DNA from: Liolophura sinensis
Lineage: Eukaryota > Mollusca > Polyplacophora > Chitonida > Chitonidae
Reading direction: 5' to 3'
Length of the DNA: 64,000 nt
Assembly: GCF_032854445.1 (NCBI RefSeq)
Contig: NC_088300.1
Coordinates: forward strand, 1,736,001-1,800,000
Shown: positions 1-13,627 of the stretch, one piece after another
How positions within the stretch are numbered: position 1 is the stretch's first letter
How the letters are laid out: every line of letters begins with the position of its first letter
The notes under the pieces: generated by a model
Seen by the model: only the letters and a program-made list of their open reading frames with translations
The model's database searches: none
Told to the model about the DNA's origin: nothing
Made by a program: the position numbers and the translations under genes

Positions 1-1140
1 TAAATGATTTTTGTTTCAATTTGTAGTTTACATTTAGCTTTTTATGCAGTGTTTGATGTAATTCACTATAGACCACAGAGTGAGATGTATCAGTGAAAAC
101 ATTAACTGATCACATAAGTCATAATGCTCAGATGGATGGACAATACTTCCAAAGGACCTGGCTGGCTCAGTAGTCATAAGTGCTGCTCTCTCCTTCAGAC
201 CACAGGCTCTTGACAGGTGCATTTGAATGCATTTCAGGCTAGTTTGTCTGGAGTGTTGTGTCAGAAGTTTTTCGTTGGTGATTCTTGGCACGCATGCTCT
301 GTCTCAGTATGGTTTCCTCTACCAACATACACTTGACAGCTGTCATATATTTTGTGACATGCATGTATTCTTGAGTACAGAGTGCCTTTCTCATCTTGTT
401 TGTGGGTCCCACATACCAAGATTAGATCTGAGATGTATCCCTTTAAATACAAAGAAAACACTCAAGTGAAGTAACATTAAAGCCAAAGAAAACACTAAAA
501 TGAAGTGTATCGGATGAAGGACCATTAAGTTAAAGAAATCACTAAAATAAAGTATAACTGATGAAGGGCTATTAAACAACTGTTCTGGTAAATAATTTTA
601 TTTATTTTTTTAGAATTCTTTCTACCTAGTAAAATGGTTTTAAAACATCAGAATCCACGTTGTGATCCAGAGGGTATGAGTGACGTCACATCCATGTTTT
701 CTGCTTGAAATAGTTTCTGGGTAATTTGGCGAATGCATTCAAACTCATATATATATTATATGTATGCATTTTAAATGATGAAACCTGAGTTTGATGAAAT
801 CTAGCCATCTTTGGTTGTCAGGTGGCAAAACCCTGATTTTACACCACCTGTATCAGTATGGGTAGAAAAGGAATTTAAAGACTTTAAAGTTTCAAATGCA
901 ATTTGCTTGGTTGAAAGAATTAAAAAAAAAAAATAAACTGAACGTTTTTTTTTTTTTTTCAGTTGTCTTGCATCTGAAATGTTATTCACGTGTAGTGTTT
1001 TCTATGCCTTTAATCTCATAATACTTTGGAGATCTTCAAATATATATTCGTATTCTTGGAATGTCGTTGGGTTTAGTGTCTCAACATATGGTCGTTTAAA
1101 CAAACTGATTACCTCAGTCAAAGGTATTGGCTGCAATAGA
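1..1140. other. AT-rich intergenic sequence
   Basis: I see no gene here. The stretch holds a degenerate repeat of roughly 60 bp in about three copies around 465-580 (reiterated 'aaagaaa..cactaaaat.aagt' phrases), a short TA-rich run near 750, and A and T homopolymers at about 920-960. Open frames are short and have no recognisable protein signature. Confidence 0.6.
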
Positions 1141-2738
1141 TCTGCCTTGTCATGACCCGCATCAGAGACAAATGTATTCTCTGCTGAGTACTTTGGATCA
1201 TTATTCTGCCTTGTCACGACCCGCATCAGAGACAAATGTATTCTCTGCTGAGTACTTTGGATCATTATTCTGCCTTGTCACGACCCGCATCAGAGACAAA
1301 TGTATTCTCTGCTGAGTACTTTGGATCATTATTCTGCCTTGTCACGACCCGCATCAGAGACAAATGTATTCTCTGCTGAGTACTTTGGATCATTATTCTG
1401 CCTTGTCACGACCCGCATCAGAGACAAATGTATTCTCTGCTGAGTACTTTGGATCATTATTCTGCCTTGTCACGACCCGCATCAGAGACAAATGTATTCT
1501 CTGCTGAGTACTTTGGATCATTATTCTGCCTTGTCACGACCCGCATCAGAGACAAATGTATTCTCTGCTGAGTACTTTGGATCATTATTCTGCCTTGTCA
1601 CGACCCACATCAGAGACAAATGTATTCTCTGCTGAGTACTTTGGATCATTATTCTGCCTTGTCACGACCCGCATCAGAGACAAATGTATTCTCTGCTGAG
1701 TACTTTGGATCATTATTCTGCCTTGTCACGACCCGCATCAGAGACAAATGTATTCTCTGCTGAGTACTTTGGATCATTATTCTGCCTTGTCACGACCCGC
1801 ATCAGAGACAAATGTATTCTCTGCTGAGTACTTTGGATCATTATTCTGCCTTGTCACGACCCGCATCAGAGACAAATGTATTCTCTGCTGAGTGCTTTGG
1901 ATCATTATTCTGCCTTGTCACGACCCGCATCAGAGACAAATGTATTCTCTGCTGAGTGCTTTGGATCATTACTCTGCCTTGTCACGACCCGCATCAGAGA
2001 CAAATGTATTCTCTGCTGAGTGCTTTGGATCATTACTCTGCCTTGTCACGACCCGCATCAGAGACAAATGTATTCTCTGCTGAGTACTTTGGATCATTAC
2101 TCTGCCTTGTCACGACCCGCATCAGAGACAAATGTATTCTCTGCTGAGTACTTTGGATCATTATTCTGCCTTGTCACGACCCGCATCAGAGACAAATGTA
2201 TTCTCTGCTGAGTACTTTGGATCATTATTCTGCCTTGTCACGACCCGCATCAGAGACAAATGTATTCTCTGCTGAGTGCTTTGGATCATTATTCTGCCTT
2301 GTCACGACCCGCATCAGAGACAAATGTATTCTCTGCTGAGTGCTTTGGATCATTATTCTGCCTTGTCACGACCCGCATCAGAGACAAATGTATTCTCTGC
2401 TGAGTACTTTGGATCATTATTCTGCCTTGTCACGACCCGCATCAGAGACAAATGTATTCTCTGCTGAGTGCTTTGGATCATTATTCTGCCTTGTCACGAC
2501 CCACATCAGAGACAAATGTATTCTCTGCTGAGTACTTTGGATCATTATTCTGCCTTGTCACGACCCGCATCAGAGACAAATGTATTCTCTGCTGAGTACT
2601 TTGGATCATTATTCTGCCTTGTCACGACCCGCATCAGAGACAAATGTATTCTCTGCTGAGTGCTTTGGATCATTATTCTGCCTTGTCACGACCCACATCA
2701 GAGACAAATGTATTCTCTGCTGAGTACTTTGGATCATG
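1141..2738. repeat. 64-bp tandem satellite, 25 copies
   Basis: A 64-bp unit beginning 'tctgccttgtcacgaccc' repeats in strict register from 1141 (1141, 1205, 1269 ... 2677) to the end of the last 'ggatcat' at 2738. Copies differ only at a few sites: tact/tgct before 'ttgg', cgc/cac after 'cgacc', and cattat/cattac. No length change was seen in 25 units. Because 64 is not a multiple of three, the roughly 60-residue open frames it produces are phase artefacts. Such homogeneity suggests recent expansion or ongoing homogenisation. Confidence 0.95.
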
Positions 2739-3241
2739 ATTAGTTTTCACAGAGTAAGGAAAATATTAATAATTAAACACTAATTCGTTACACAAAAGTA
2801 GCCGAAGTCATTCCATTCAATTCAAACTTCTCAAACCTTTGCATCTCTCTTGTACCTCTATTGTAAAAAGATAGGGGATAAGAACACTGAACACAAAAGT
2901 ACAGGTGCATCATAGTTGGCTTGTAGGGGTATGAGTTCATAATACATAATTAATGAAAATAGGCCTCAACGTTTAATTTAATTGAACTAATATATGTCGG
3001 TAGGCTTACGCAAAAGTGTTTGTACACTTATATTTGAAGAGCAGCTGTGTCTTCTAGGCGTTGTTACTTTATTCTATGGCAACTGGAAATGTGATGATTC
3101 ACTTACATTCCTTTAAGACATGTATCAAACGCCTACGCAGTTAGAAAAGTTTTGATTTCTTAGCTTTTCAAAAATACGAAGTGGCGGAGGTCACACCTGA
3201 AGTGAGAGTTAACGCCCCTTAGTTTCCTCTTCCACTGATAG
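2739..3241. other. INAFM upstream region / 5' leader
   Basis: Non-coding sequence between the satellite and the INAFM gene. It becomes less AT-rich after about 3180, which fits a promoter and 5' untranslated region. No TATA box was convincingly identified. Confidence 0.4.
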
Positions 3242-3669
<428 letters not shown>

Positions 3670-6573
3670 AACAGGTGAATAGGAAGACGTGGTATTTTTG
3701 CTTTGTATAGATCATATTGTTTATTGAATACAGTTATATTATTATCCAATAGTGGTTCATTGCGGACTACTATAAGGTAATAAGCTTCTGGCATAAGTAA
3801 ACTAGAGCCAATGCCATTCAAAATTCTTTGAAATATTCTAGGGTGACATTGTGGAACTGACTAGGCTACCCATGTATCTTTAAAAAAATCACCGAATGTA
3901 AGTGTTTAAAAAAAATGGATATGTTGATTATGTATGAAATTGTGATTCACTACATTGTTACACTCACTCACTCGTATATCAGATTCATTTAGAGTTTATA
4001 TATACTGTATAGACCTTGTAAATAACCTTTTGTTTGAATGTGTGTATGCACAAGGGGCTCAAGGGAGAGTGCTTTTGTAACTAATTGATCTCCCTCAGAA
4101 AATGAATTATTATCATTACTAAGATCATATTATTGGTCTGAATGATTAAGCTAGTAAATCCTAAAAGTCTGAAGTCTGATATATGTAAAATAGAGCCAGT
4201 AGAGGGAAAATAATGTTTGGTAATAGTAGAGCTGATAAAAGCGACAACAACTGACACTCAACCAGACATGTTACATTTTGCAAGATATCTAAGTTTGTTT
4301 AATGTTTGTTTGCTTAATTAAGAATTGTGAACACATTTTGATATTTTTCTGTATGTGTACTTCTTGTTTAATGTCTACGTACACTCTTTTGTTTTCAAAG
4401 ACATTCTCCCTCATGTCACGACCCTGTGTAACAATAGGTTAGTCACAGCTTGGAGCTGCCATTCAGAGTGACATAATTGCTGAATGCTGCGTTTGGCAAT
4501 TTCATTTCTGGTTAATAGACTGATTACTTGATGCAAATATTAATAAATTGTGTGATTTCTGTTTGTGTGACCTTTCATGTCACTCTACAAGGATAAAACA
4601 CATTAAGAATCCTGAGTTCGGTTCCTTCAAGTTTTTATTTTAATGCACAGGTATATCTGGTTTATATTATATTTTTTATATGGTTCCAGTATTAAATCGA
4701 TCATCAGAAGACTTTGGCCTTGACATCCAACGATAAAATATTTGATTTATCAGGTGAATGAATACAGAATGTTACAAATTGAAGCTAGGAAATGTTAAGT
4801 TAGCCCCAGAGGCAGACACCGATTTTCTGATTTCTAATTATTCATGTTTTGAAACTGACACGTGGTGTGTGGGGTTTTAACCTGTTTAAGTCACCAAACA
4901 TTACTCTACAAATAGCAGTGGATCGTTTGACTTGGTGAGCTAAATAACAAGCGTAGGCTGACAGGATGTAGGCAGAATGTGTGGAACATTTAGAATGTTA
5001 CATAGGACATGGGAATGAAAGGTGTCGAAGAGGCTGCGTTTATCGCTATAAAACTTGGTTGCTATGATAGACTGGAAAGGTAAGCCATTTATAGTTTTAA
5101 GAATGACCACTAATGTCCACCACCATAAGTCATGGAACAAAATACTTGAAATACCACAATTTGAGGATTGATAGCAGAATTAAAATTACCTCAGCTGACA
5201 ATTTGCTATCACATCATAATTTTAACAGTGATGTGGTATTACCTTTGAGTCTCACTTCAACATTTTGCTGACATCCAGTAACCTACCGTTATGTGCACAA
5301 TCATTTGAAACCATGTGGTATTTGTAAGGTCAAGCATGATCATCAAATAATGGGCCTTCTTGGTTCCAGGGCTTGACAATCTTTGCGTCGGCATTCACCA
5401 AGTTGGGGAACCACGACAGAAAAGTGCAGTGGCACTCAAGATGAGATTTTAATATGAAACGCACGCTTGGCATTGCAACTTGCAGACGTAAAACTATGAA
5501 ATGCATATAAGTGTTGAGGCAAATGTCACTGTGATACAAATGTAATTATAACTTGGTTTTGTTTTTTAGAATTAAAGATCTACCTCAACCCATTTCGTAA
5601 TATACATTGTTTGATATCAGTGAAAATTTGATCAGTTTAAAGATTTGGCATGACAGCCTTTGATTAGTTGGACACCTTCTTATGACATTGTTACTTCTCA
5701 TTTCATTGTATGTGAACGGTGAAAAGCGAATGCTATTTTTGAGGTCAGAGAGGATAAAGCAGATGTACTCTGTTCTGACATTTCCTTATACGGAAAACAC
5801 GACAGTGGTTATGTTCAGAAACAGGAGTTCATCATGAATTTAACTTGGGATGGTGCAACAGCACAAACATAGGTCATAACAAAAGCTGTTGTGTAATTCA
5901 AGCATGGCGCACACATTTGCGTAGTTCACATGCATGGACAGCCACTGATGTAACAGTAGACCCACGTGTTATTCTCAGCAGACTGAAGGCTATACTAATA
6001 TGGATTGATGTGATTCCAGGTTATTTGAACTTTTTACTGTCTGTGTTATAGTATGTCCTGGGTTCACACCTGCTGGTAGTGTTTGATTATGATATCAACA
6101 TTGCATAATAATACTCAATTCTTTGTACAGTTCAGTGTGCATGAGTAGATCAGCTATGCTGTAGGCTAAAAACATGCAGGAAAGTAAATTTTCATAGCAA
6201 CTAATCATGGGTGATGACTAAGAATGCATATGATCATATTGATGAGTGTTGTACTTAGGTCAGATTATTTGCTGCTACCACAGCGAAGCTCTCCTGTCAT
6301 TAATGAGATATCTGCTTTGTCGCTCATCAACCACACTGTCATCATGAGCTCTGAGTTAATTAATCAGTACATAGCTAAGTTGAAATACAGAAATACCATA
6401 TGAAGAGAAGGCCCACCTACATGTATTAACAAAATTACTTTATAGTGTGTGTTTATGCAGTATCATGCTGTCTGACAGATTCTCCCTGTAAACTAGGGTT
6501 GGGCTATATCAGTCCAGGTTGGATGTTCGAATCTGCATTTAACATATTAAAAGGTGAGCTATAAATGTATAAT
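3670..6573. other. INAFM 3' untranslated / intergenic sequence
   Basis: No coding signature is visible. AATAAA occurs at 4542-4547 and could end a short INAFM transcript. A potential donor (aacag|gtgaat) lies just after the stop codon at about 3675. The sequence is AT-rich and otherwise featureless, with short frames only. Confidence 0.45.
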
Positions 6574-6839
6574 ATTAAGGGCCTCCGTGGCTCAGTTGGT
6601 TAGCACGCTTGCCTAGAGTAATGACCCAGGGGTCTCTCACCAATGCGGTCGCTGTGAGCTCAAGTCCAGCTCATGCTGGCTTCCTCTCCTGTACGTGGGA
6701 AGGTCTTTCAGCAACCTGCGGATGTTCGTGGGTTTCCCCCGGGCTCTGCCCAGTTTCCTCCCACCATAAAGCTGGCTGCCGTCGTATAAGTGAAATATTC
6801 GTGAGTATGGCGTAAAACACCAATCAAATCATGTATAAT
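6565..6839 (+). mobile_element. tRNA-derived SINE, family A, full length with target-site duplication
   Basis: The body runs from about 6574 to 6830. Its 5' head reads like a tRNA gene: an A-box-like 'tggctcagttggttagc' and a degraded B box near 6655-6670. The central and 3' part (cagcaacctgcggatg, gtttcctcccaccat, then 'agtatggcgtaaaacaccaa') recurs in several other copies in this window. The same 9-bp word, atgtataat, flanks the element at 6565-6573 and 6831-6839, as expected for LINE-mediated insertion. Family-A copies elsewhere share the conserved tail. I recall this tail as common in bivalve and other molluscan genomes, which supports the host assignment. Confidence 0.85.
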
Positions 6840-9534
6840 GTTGTTTTTTTTCTCTATTTACAGAACACTTGAGAGAAAAAAAGCAGTCTGGCATGTTGGA
6901 TTTAGAAGGAGGACCTATTTCGTTCTGGGTACAACTCTGTATTTTGAGGTTTGGGGACAGAGGAGGGCAAAGGGCCTCTCTATGGTATCTCCCTATCTAT
7001 TGTCTACATGCTTAATTGTTGATCCTCTGCTGGCAGGGAGGAGAAGTAGGACCTGGTCACATCGGGGATATCCACGGATAGTTTTTCTGGTTGTTGTTGT
7101 GGACAATCCTCAAGCTCTCAGTGACAGATGTGCCCTTTTCACCACCTCTATTGGTCTGCACTGTTACACCAAGACTGCAGCGATTCTGCTGTAGGGAACA
7201 AGCCCTTGTATAGTCGTCTGTATTGACATTACTTTACAATGTGCCTGGCTGTCAATTAATACCAGTGTTGAACTTGCGTTAATTATGGCTCTCAGTATTG
7301 ACCTGCAGTCCTTGGCACCTGTTTCCTATTTTGTTCTGGCCAGCTGCCCACTCGTTCATACCATTACTGCTCTACAGATAAACATATTTACACCATTTCA
7401 TTTTTTTTTACTCCATTTTTTTTTTTTACTGTTAGATGATATTATTTTTGGGAAATGTTATTTCACTTTGTTCCCTTTTTATTTGCTCATTTGGGGCCAA
7501 TTTTACCAGACTCCCCTGCCCCCTCTCCACTGCTTATGGTATTTAGTATGTGTTCATTATCTCTGGAAATGGATGGAACAGAAATGAATTGAAGTTTGTG
7601 ATAGATCATTAAGTCCTTTTTCTTTTCAATAAAGCACCTTTGAGATATTTGTCTGAAGTGTCTGATTTACATTCATATTTTTACAGATGTATGTATGTAT
7701 CCTGTAATTTTAACTGTATAGTTTTTGGTGTGAGTAACTTGTACAAAATCTATATGCCTTGTGGTTTGGATTTTCAGCGATGAATATTTTGTGTTCATAG
7801 GCTTCCTCCTGGTGACAGCTTCAATGTTGTTATGTCAAGTAGGTTTACATTGAGCAGCTTGTGCATTGAAATGCCTGATCAATATCCCTCTGAACGTTTC
7901 TTCAGTCTCTTATGGATACTCAGTATGGGACAGTAAAGTAGCTATTCATCAGCAAATCATCTTTACTGTACTTTGTGTTCTAGTAGACACTATAATGTGT
8001 GTATTTTACTTTTAAACAGAAAACTTGAATTGCCAAAGAAAGTTTTGACAGAGCACCAAAGAGAATTGATCAGATCTGGCTTATTTGATAATGGGTCGAT
8101 CTTCAACTTTTTTCTGGGGAATTGAGATTAATTCCCTGCCTTGTTCCATTTGTGAGTTTTTAGTTGGAATCAAGACCATTGAAATACTCTCTTGCTGAAG
8201 ATCGAGTAACTTGTGTCATACAAAGTTGTTTTATTGCTGTGTGCTAATATTTCAGATAGTGATTGGATATTTGACAAGGCTGATAAATGACCTCTTGTAG
8301 TTCTATGCATTTTTATTTCATTTTTTTTCACCGTATACTTGTTGTTACCTGATGATCCTGTTTATGTCATTTTTTTAAATGGACTGATGTCAATTTGCAC
8401 ACTAGATGTGTAAAACGTGATTATTTCTATATACATTTGCATTGCAATAATTGGAATATGATTTTGATCATATTCTGTCCCTAGTCTCAAGACCTTTATT
8501 TATGAGCACAGTAGTAATTTATTATATTGTGTCTATTGACCAGAACTGATTATGAGCAGTATTTCTTTTTCTGTTTCTTTTGGAATTGTTTCTTTTACAT
8601 GGTATTTATTGGAGATGTTTTTTTTTTTTCTGAGTGGTCAGTTTTATTAGTTTGTTTATAGAAAGCTTTTCATATTTTCTTTGTTTTGCCATGTTTGCAT
8701 GTTACCGGTTCACAGATGTTTTTATTTGAGAGTAAGCTAATTGTTTCATGATAATGTGCAATATGATGTGTTGTTTAATTTCATATGTAAGGTGGCATAA
8801 AGGCAGGAACTCGCCATATAAAGAATGGTTGATACACTTCAAACATGTTGTTCAGAATTGCTACATTACCAGACAAGCAGAAACTTGTGTGTGCTTCACA
8901 TCAGATGTGATAGTTCCAGTGGATATCCACAAAGTATGCATTCAAATATTATGTTTGGGGCTCTTTGTGCAAAAAAGGGCTATTGACATGGCAAACATTA
9001 CTGGCATAGCAAATTGTTAATTCTGAATAATGGTATAAAGTATGTTTTGTCAGCATGTGCTCGTTTAAGACTGTGAGTGTCAGGTGTATGGCCTGCCTGG
9101 GGGTGAAGTGGGCATCTGGTAATCTACCAGCATCTTCTGACCACAAAACTTTTACAGTATATTAACTAGATGGATAGTATGATGAGTGCACACCTCTGTA
9201 TATATGTATTTGATGTGCACTGTGTGTCATAGATACACCTTCACTCGAGAACTTTCACCGTTAAATTTGTGCAATATATTGCCTTTTAGTTGTGTTTTCA
9301 CTTCGTTGTGTAATGGAGTCTTTCACATGTTGTATTATTGACTGACGTAATTGTATACTAAGGACTGGTAGTTCTCACTACCATGTTTTCTCTGCAAGCT
9401 ATTTATCAGGGCAGTGGCCATGAATACAAGAACAGTATGCCTGTAAGGCTCAGCCACACAGTACATGCTGTAACTGTCATGAGTGGGGGTGAAGGGAATA
9501 CATTATTAGTAATAGTGCTGATAATAGGGAAAGT
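6840..9534. other. Non-coding stretch with possible INAFM terminal exon
   Basis: The stretch starts with a strong acceptor-like sequence (tctctatttacag, ending 6863) and has AATAAA at 7628-7633. Together with the donor-like site after the INAFM stop codon this would fit a spliced 3' untranslated exon at about 6864-7655. Frames in it (for example 6838-7194) have no recognisable domain. The rest, to 9534, is AT-rich with T runs, and I see no gene in it. Confidence 0.35.
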
Positions 9535-9684
9535 AAGAACAGTGTATTTATTTATGTATTTATTTGATTGGTGTTTTATGACGTACTCAAGAATATTTCA
9601 CTTATACAATGGGGGGAGGAAACCGTGCTAAACCCACAACCATCCGCAGGTTGCTGACAGACCTTCCCACGAAGAACAGTGTAT
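9535..9684 (-). mobile_element. 5'-truncated family A SINE with 13-bp target-site duplication
   Basis: The reverse complement of about 9548-9671 matches the 3' half of the family-A SINE (tail, 'ttcctcccacc..', 'cagcaacctgcggatg'). The tRNA-like head is missing. The 13-bp word aagaacagtgtat occurs at 9535-9547 and again at 9672-9684, so both ends of the insertion are defined and the truncation happened at integration. Confidence 0.88.
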
Positions 9685-12600
9685 GAAAGGATGTAAACCA
9701 CAGAGAAAAATTACTCACCTTTACTTCTTATTCAAAGTCGGTGTTTACAAGTGAAGTGAGCTACATGTAATGTATGAAAATATGTGTAATGTTCATTTCA
9801 GTGTAACAGTAATTGAAAACCATGAAAATGAGTAGGAATCGTGTTTAAGAAAAGAAGCCTAGGAACACAGTATTGAGGTATTAAAGTGTTTAGTGTTTCA
9901 TATGAAAACATGTACAGTAAGTTTTCAAGCTGGTCTTGATTGGATGAAATTGAATCCTAGAATACTGTCTACTTACAAAGTTAAGTATGTGTGATTAATG
10001 TTATCAGCATGTGACGGCTGAAATTGGTTCCTGCTTATACTCTGTGACCAGACCAGGACTGTGATACGCTATGTCAAGCTGTCAGAACATTTGTGTCCAC
10101 ACTTGTACATTGTACTCCAGCACGCTTTGAAAAGAAACAGGTGAATAGATTGCTTTTGTCATGACCATTGTAGATTACACAGCACCAGAGTATATTTCAG
10201 TATATTTAGTGTATGTATTATTTTGTGCAAACAGTATATCTCAGTGGTTTGATGTGGAGCGGAGACTTGAGTATGCTGAATGTACTTGATGTTAACAGCA
10301 CCATTATTGTTTAGGGAAGGATTTTTACCACAAATATTCTTATGTTCTCAGAATTTTTTGTCTATTGGTGTTTTATGAAAATTAATTTGTTGTGATTTAT
10401 TGAGACGTTTACTCTTAATAAAGTATTTGGTTAACCTATAACTATGTTTGTATTGAACGTGACATTGTTACTGATAAAGCAACCCTAAATATAACTGTCT
10501 ACCCCTTGGGTATGGTCAATCTACACACTAATTATTTTTCATTAGATTGTCTTTTAGTCAGTAGAAAACATGAGGTGGGGGTACAAATTCACTGTTTGGC
10601 TCGTTTCACCAATATAATGTGCATATCTGTACGTCATATAATTGAGAAAGCTGGTTAGTAACTTGCCAAAGGTCAGTGGTTTACTCATAATTTCCTTTGT
10701 ATAAATGCAAAACACTAGACTAATTGTATATATGCATCGATAAAGTGTTCCACGTACAGTTTAGAAAACATACCTTTTCATTTTTGTGGTATTGCATGAC
10801 AGACATTGGGAAAATTCTAACCAGTCCCACCCGAGTTATTTCAATAACGGGAGAGGACAGTGGTTAAGCCATATGAGCATGAGTTATACAAGTTACGCCA
10901 TGTTGTGTGGAAGGTTAATAGTTGATTTGTTCAGTTATCAGGCACGTCAGAACAAAATGGCTTTGGCGGTTTACATCTGTTTATGAAATACATTAACATA
11001 TTTTTCATCGCATAATTAAGTTGTTCAATTCCGCTGTTCTCACACCATAATCTCTCTTGGTGGACTGAACTGTAGTGGACAAGCGGAAACGATGAAAACC
11101 ATCGTGTTAATCTAAGTGAAGTCGTGCATGTGCTGGACTTGTCAGGTACAGACAGATACAGAAGTATATGAATTCTATAGTGGACTGAGTGGTCAGAATA
11201 ATACAGTCCACAACGTCAAAGTCCACAACAGAACAAAAACGGCCACAATGTTTTCTACAATATTAACGAAGCGGTCGTGAATGGAAGTACTGTAATTCTT
11301 CAACCTTTTCGCATGTTTGTAATATGTATATTTAAGCATATTCTGAGGGCATTAGTCTGCACAGACTGACAAAATTATACTTTTAGTGAAACCCCGAAAT
11401 CATCCAACCCAACTAGTGTAGATTTGTCTTCAAAATTAACTGAAAAGGTGCATAAATCTGAAAGCTGCTCTTTCATATGCGACAAGATTCAGAAATTAGG
11501 GTAACGAGCGGAAACACGAAGCCTGATCTGTAGCGCGTTATGGTGAAGCCATTAATACCAACCTTCTAGGTTCAAGATGCATCGTATATGTTGGCCGTTC
11601 CTTTGTCGCCAGAAGAATAGTTTGGAAGAAACCATATTGAACGGAGAAGAAAAAAAATAAAATGGAAAGCGAGTATCAGGGGGTTCCAGCTCAATAATCG
11701 CAAGATCAATTCCCAAAATGACGTTTAACACAAACTACCAAAGAACTAAGAAAGTATATAAAGTGCACAATTTGAACGGATTCATACAGTCAAGAGAAAC
11801 AGTCAACCGTATTCACTGATCATGTTGGAAAGACGCAAGAAATGTAGGTGAATTAATGAAAACAGTATTCAAATCGTGTACCATGCTTTATGTAAGTTGT
11901 CGATAATAACATATGTATGTCAGTAGCGCTTTGATTGGAACTGTTCGTATATCCAACATGTCTATCTTATCGCCACGATGAAAGTACGATTCATATCTCC
12001 GGGTAAAGCGGGATAAACCAGACACAATCATGAAACAGAATGCCAGAGATTCTGGACGGTCTGTCCGTACTTACTGAAATACATACAAGAGAATTATACT
12101 CGTTGTAAAAGTTAAGGAACTTAGTGAAAGCGTTTGAGGTAATAACCTTGACACTAGTTTTTGCAGTAATAACTTGTGACGTCGCTTAATTCAAATCGTC
12201 ACATCACCCACAGGATGTAACAAATGCTACAAGGCGAGAGACACGTATACGCCATACATGCAGGACCTTTCCGTATATTGCTCTTCAAGTAAGGATAATA
12301 AGGTCCTAAGGATAAATTGAAACTACCCCCTTGTCATGAAGTCTGCAAGAGAGGAAACCGTCTTGGTCTTTGTACAAATATAAAACCAGGTAAGATGTAC
12401 CATCTGGAGAGTAGGTGCATGCATGGTTTACTTTTAATCTAGCTGAGATGGATATATATCTCTCACAGCCTTTGTTATATATGGATTGTTTAAAACTAGC
12501 AACCCATAAGTATGCCGTTTAATGAATAAGAAGATGGGGCTTAGCGAAGACAACTTTAAACGTTTCTGTATATAGCCGTATTAGTACGAGAACAGGTATA

Positions 12601-13169
12601 GGTCAACCAAAAGGGGGCACATGGCAATTGGCACCCATCCGAATACCCATACACTACTGATATATGTTTTCCCGCATTTCACATAGATATTATTAATGAG
12701 GAACTCAAGCAACTCAATGAACAACAACAAAGCATCCCATGAATGGTAACCCTTGTATGTAACTAAACTGAAGAAAGCTTTGTTGTCTTTGATGTTAATG
12801 TTGCGGTGACCAGTTTTATTGAACACCGATACAGTTAGTGATGAAATTCTGTCAGGTCTACACCTTCAACCTAAACTAATAACCTCGTTCGCCTTACTGG
12901 CTATAAAACTGTAGCTAGGCACCCATAGATGAAACATTATTTCTTAATTTTTTTTGTTATATTCGTCCACGGATAGGGGCATGTCTTTGCCAAAACACAA
13001 CCCATGAATGCCGAGAAGGTTGCAAGGGGAGGGAACTCGTGAACGTCTGAAGAGAGCATTACAGATTGTCGTCACGGAATTTCATCATATATACATATGA
13101 ATGATGGTGAGATGTTTCACAATGTTCTCGTAAACATTCCATGGCATACCCCTTGTTTGCTTACCACAT
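9685..13169. other. Intergenic sequence, no gene seen
   Basis: AT-rich sequence between INAFM and the tRNA-like gene. AATAAA-type signals occur (for example near 10417), but no frame resembles a protein and no tandem array is present. The 10.8-12.4 kb part is slightly richer in CpG, with no further signal that I can support. Confidence 0.5.
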
Positions 13170-13243
13170 GGCCGATTAGCTCAACCGGATAGAGCAATGT
13201 CCTTCTAAGGCAAAGGCTGTGGGTTCGAATCCCACATTGGCCC
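13170..13243 (+). tRNA. tRNA-Arg(TCT)-like gene
   Basis: The sequence folds as a cloverleaf. The acceptor stem GGCCGAT pairs with ATTGGCC (one G-T pair). The D stem is GCTC/GAGC, the anticodon loop CTTCTAA gives anticodon TCT, the variable loop has five bases, and the T stem is GTGGG/CCCAC around TTCGAAT. Internal promoters are consensus: an A box matching TRGCNNARYNGG and a B box GGTTCGAATCC. A T-run terminator follows at about 13245. CCA is not encoded. Oddities are an A-A mismatch plus a T-G pair in the anticodon stem, and a D arm that looks more bacterial than like the usual animal tRNA-Arg(TCT). It may be a diverged gene or a pseudogene. Confidence 0.65.
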
Positions 13244-13627
13244 ATTTTTGTGAACACACTGATGTACGCTGTTCGTTCTAAATAGAATATATTTACTATC
13301 CTGCTACACATGATACCTAGTATGCTTGGATTCACTCCCAACACCTCGTGTGTTTTACATTCATTTGCCAGAACCAGTAGGGCCCTACAACGCCAGTAAC
13401 GGCTTACTTGAACTTGACGTACCTCACCTGAACTGATGATACTTCGTCAGTTTGTTCGAGGACTAAAATACAGGTTCATTTTAATCCCTGGACTCATGTA
13501 AAGACAGGTGTTAACAGCAGTACTAATACCGTGTTGAAATACTAGTTAGATCAGACGCGGACCTTTCCGTTTTGTTCATAGGTTGATATTTTTGCATCAG
13601 TCATTTTATTATCCGGGAGATTTGAAC
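13244..13627. other. ARV1 upstream region
   Basis: About 380 bases between the tRNA-like gene and the first ATG of the ARV1 leader. It presumably contains the ARV1 promoter. No TATA box or clear motif cluster was found. Confidence 0.35.

Noticed and set aside
1892-2659. Series of 63-codon frames
   Set aside because: They are the same 64-bp satellite read in shifting phase.
6838-7194. 118-codon frame
   Set aside because: No recognisable domain, begins within a T run, and lies in a possible untranslated exon.
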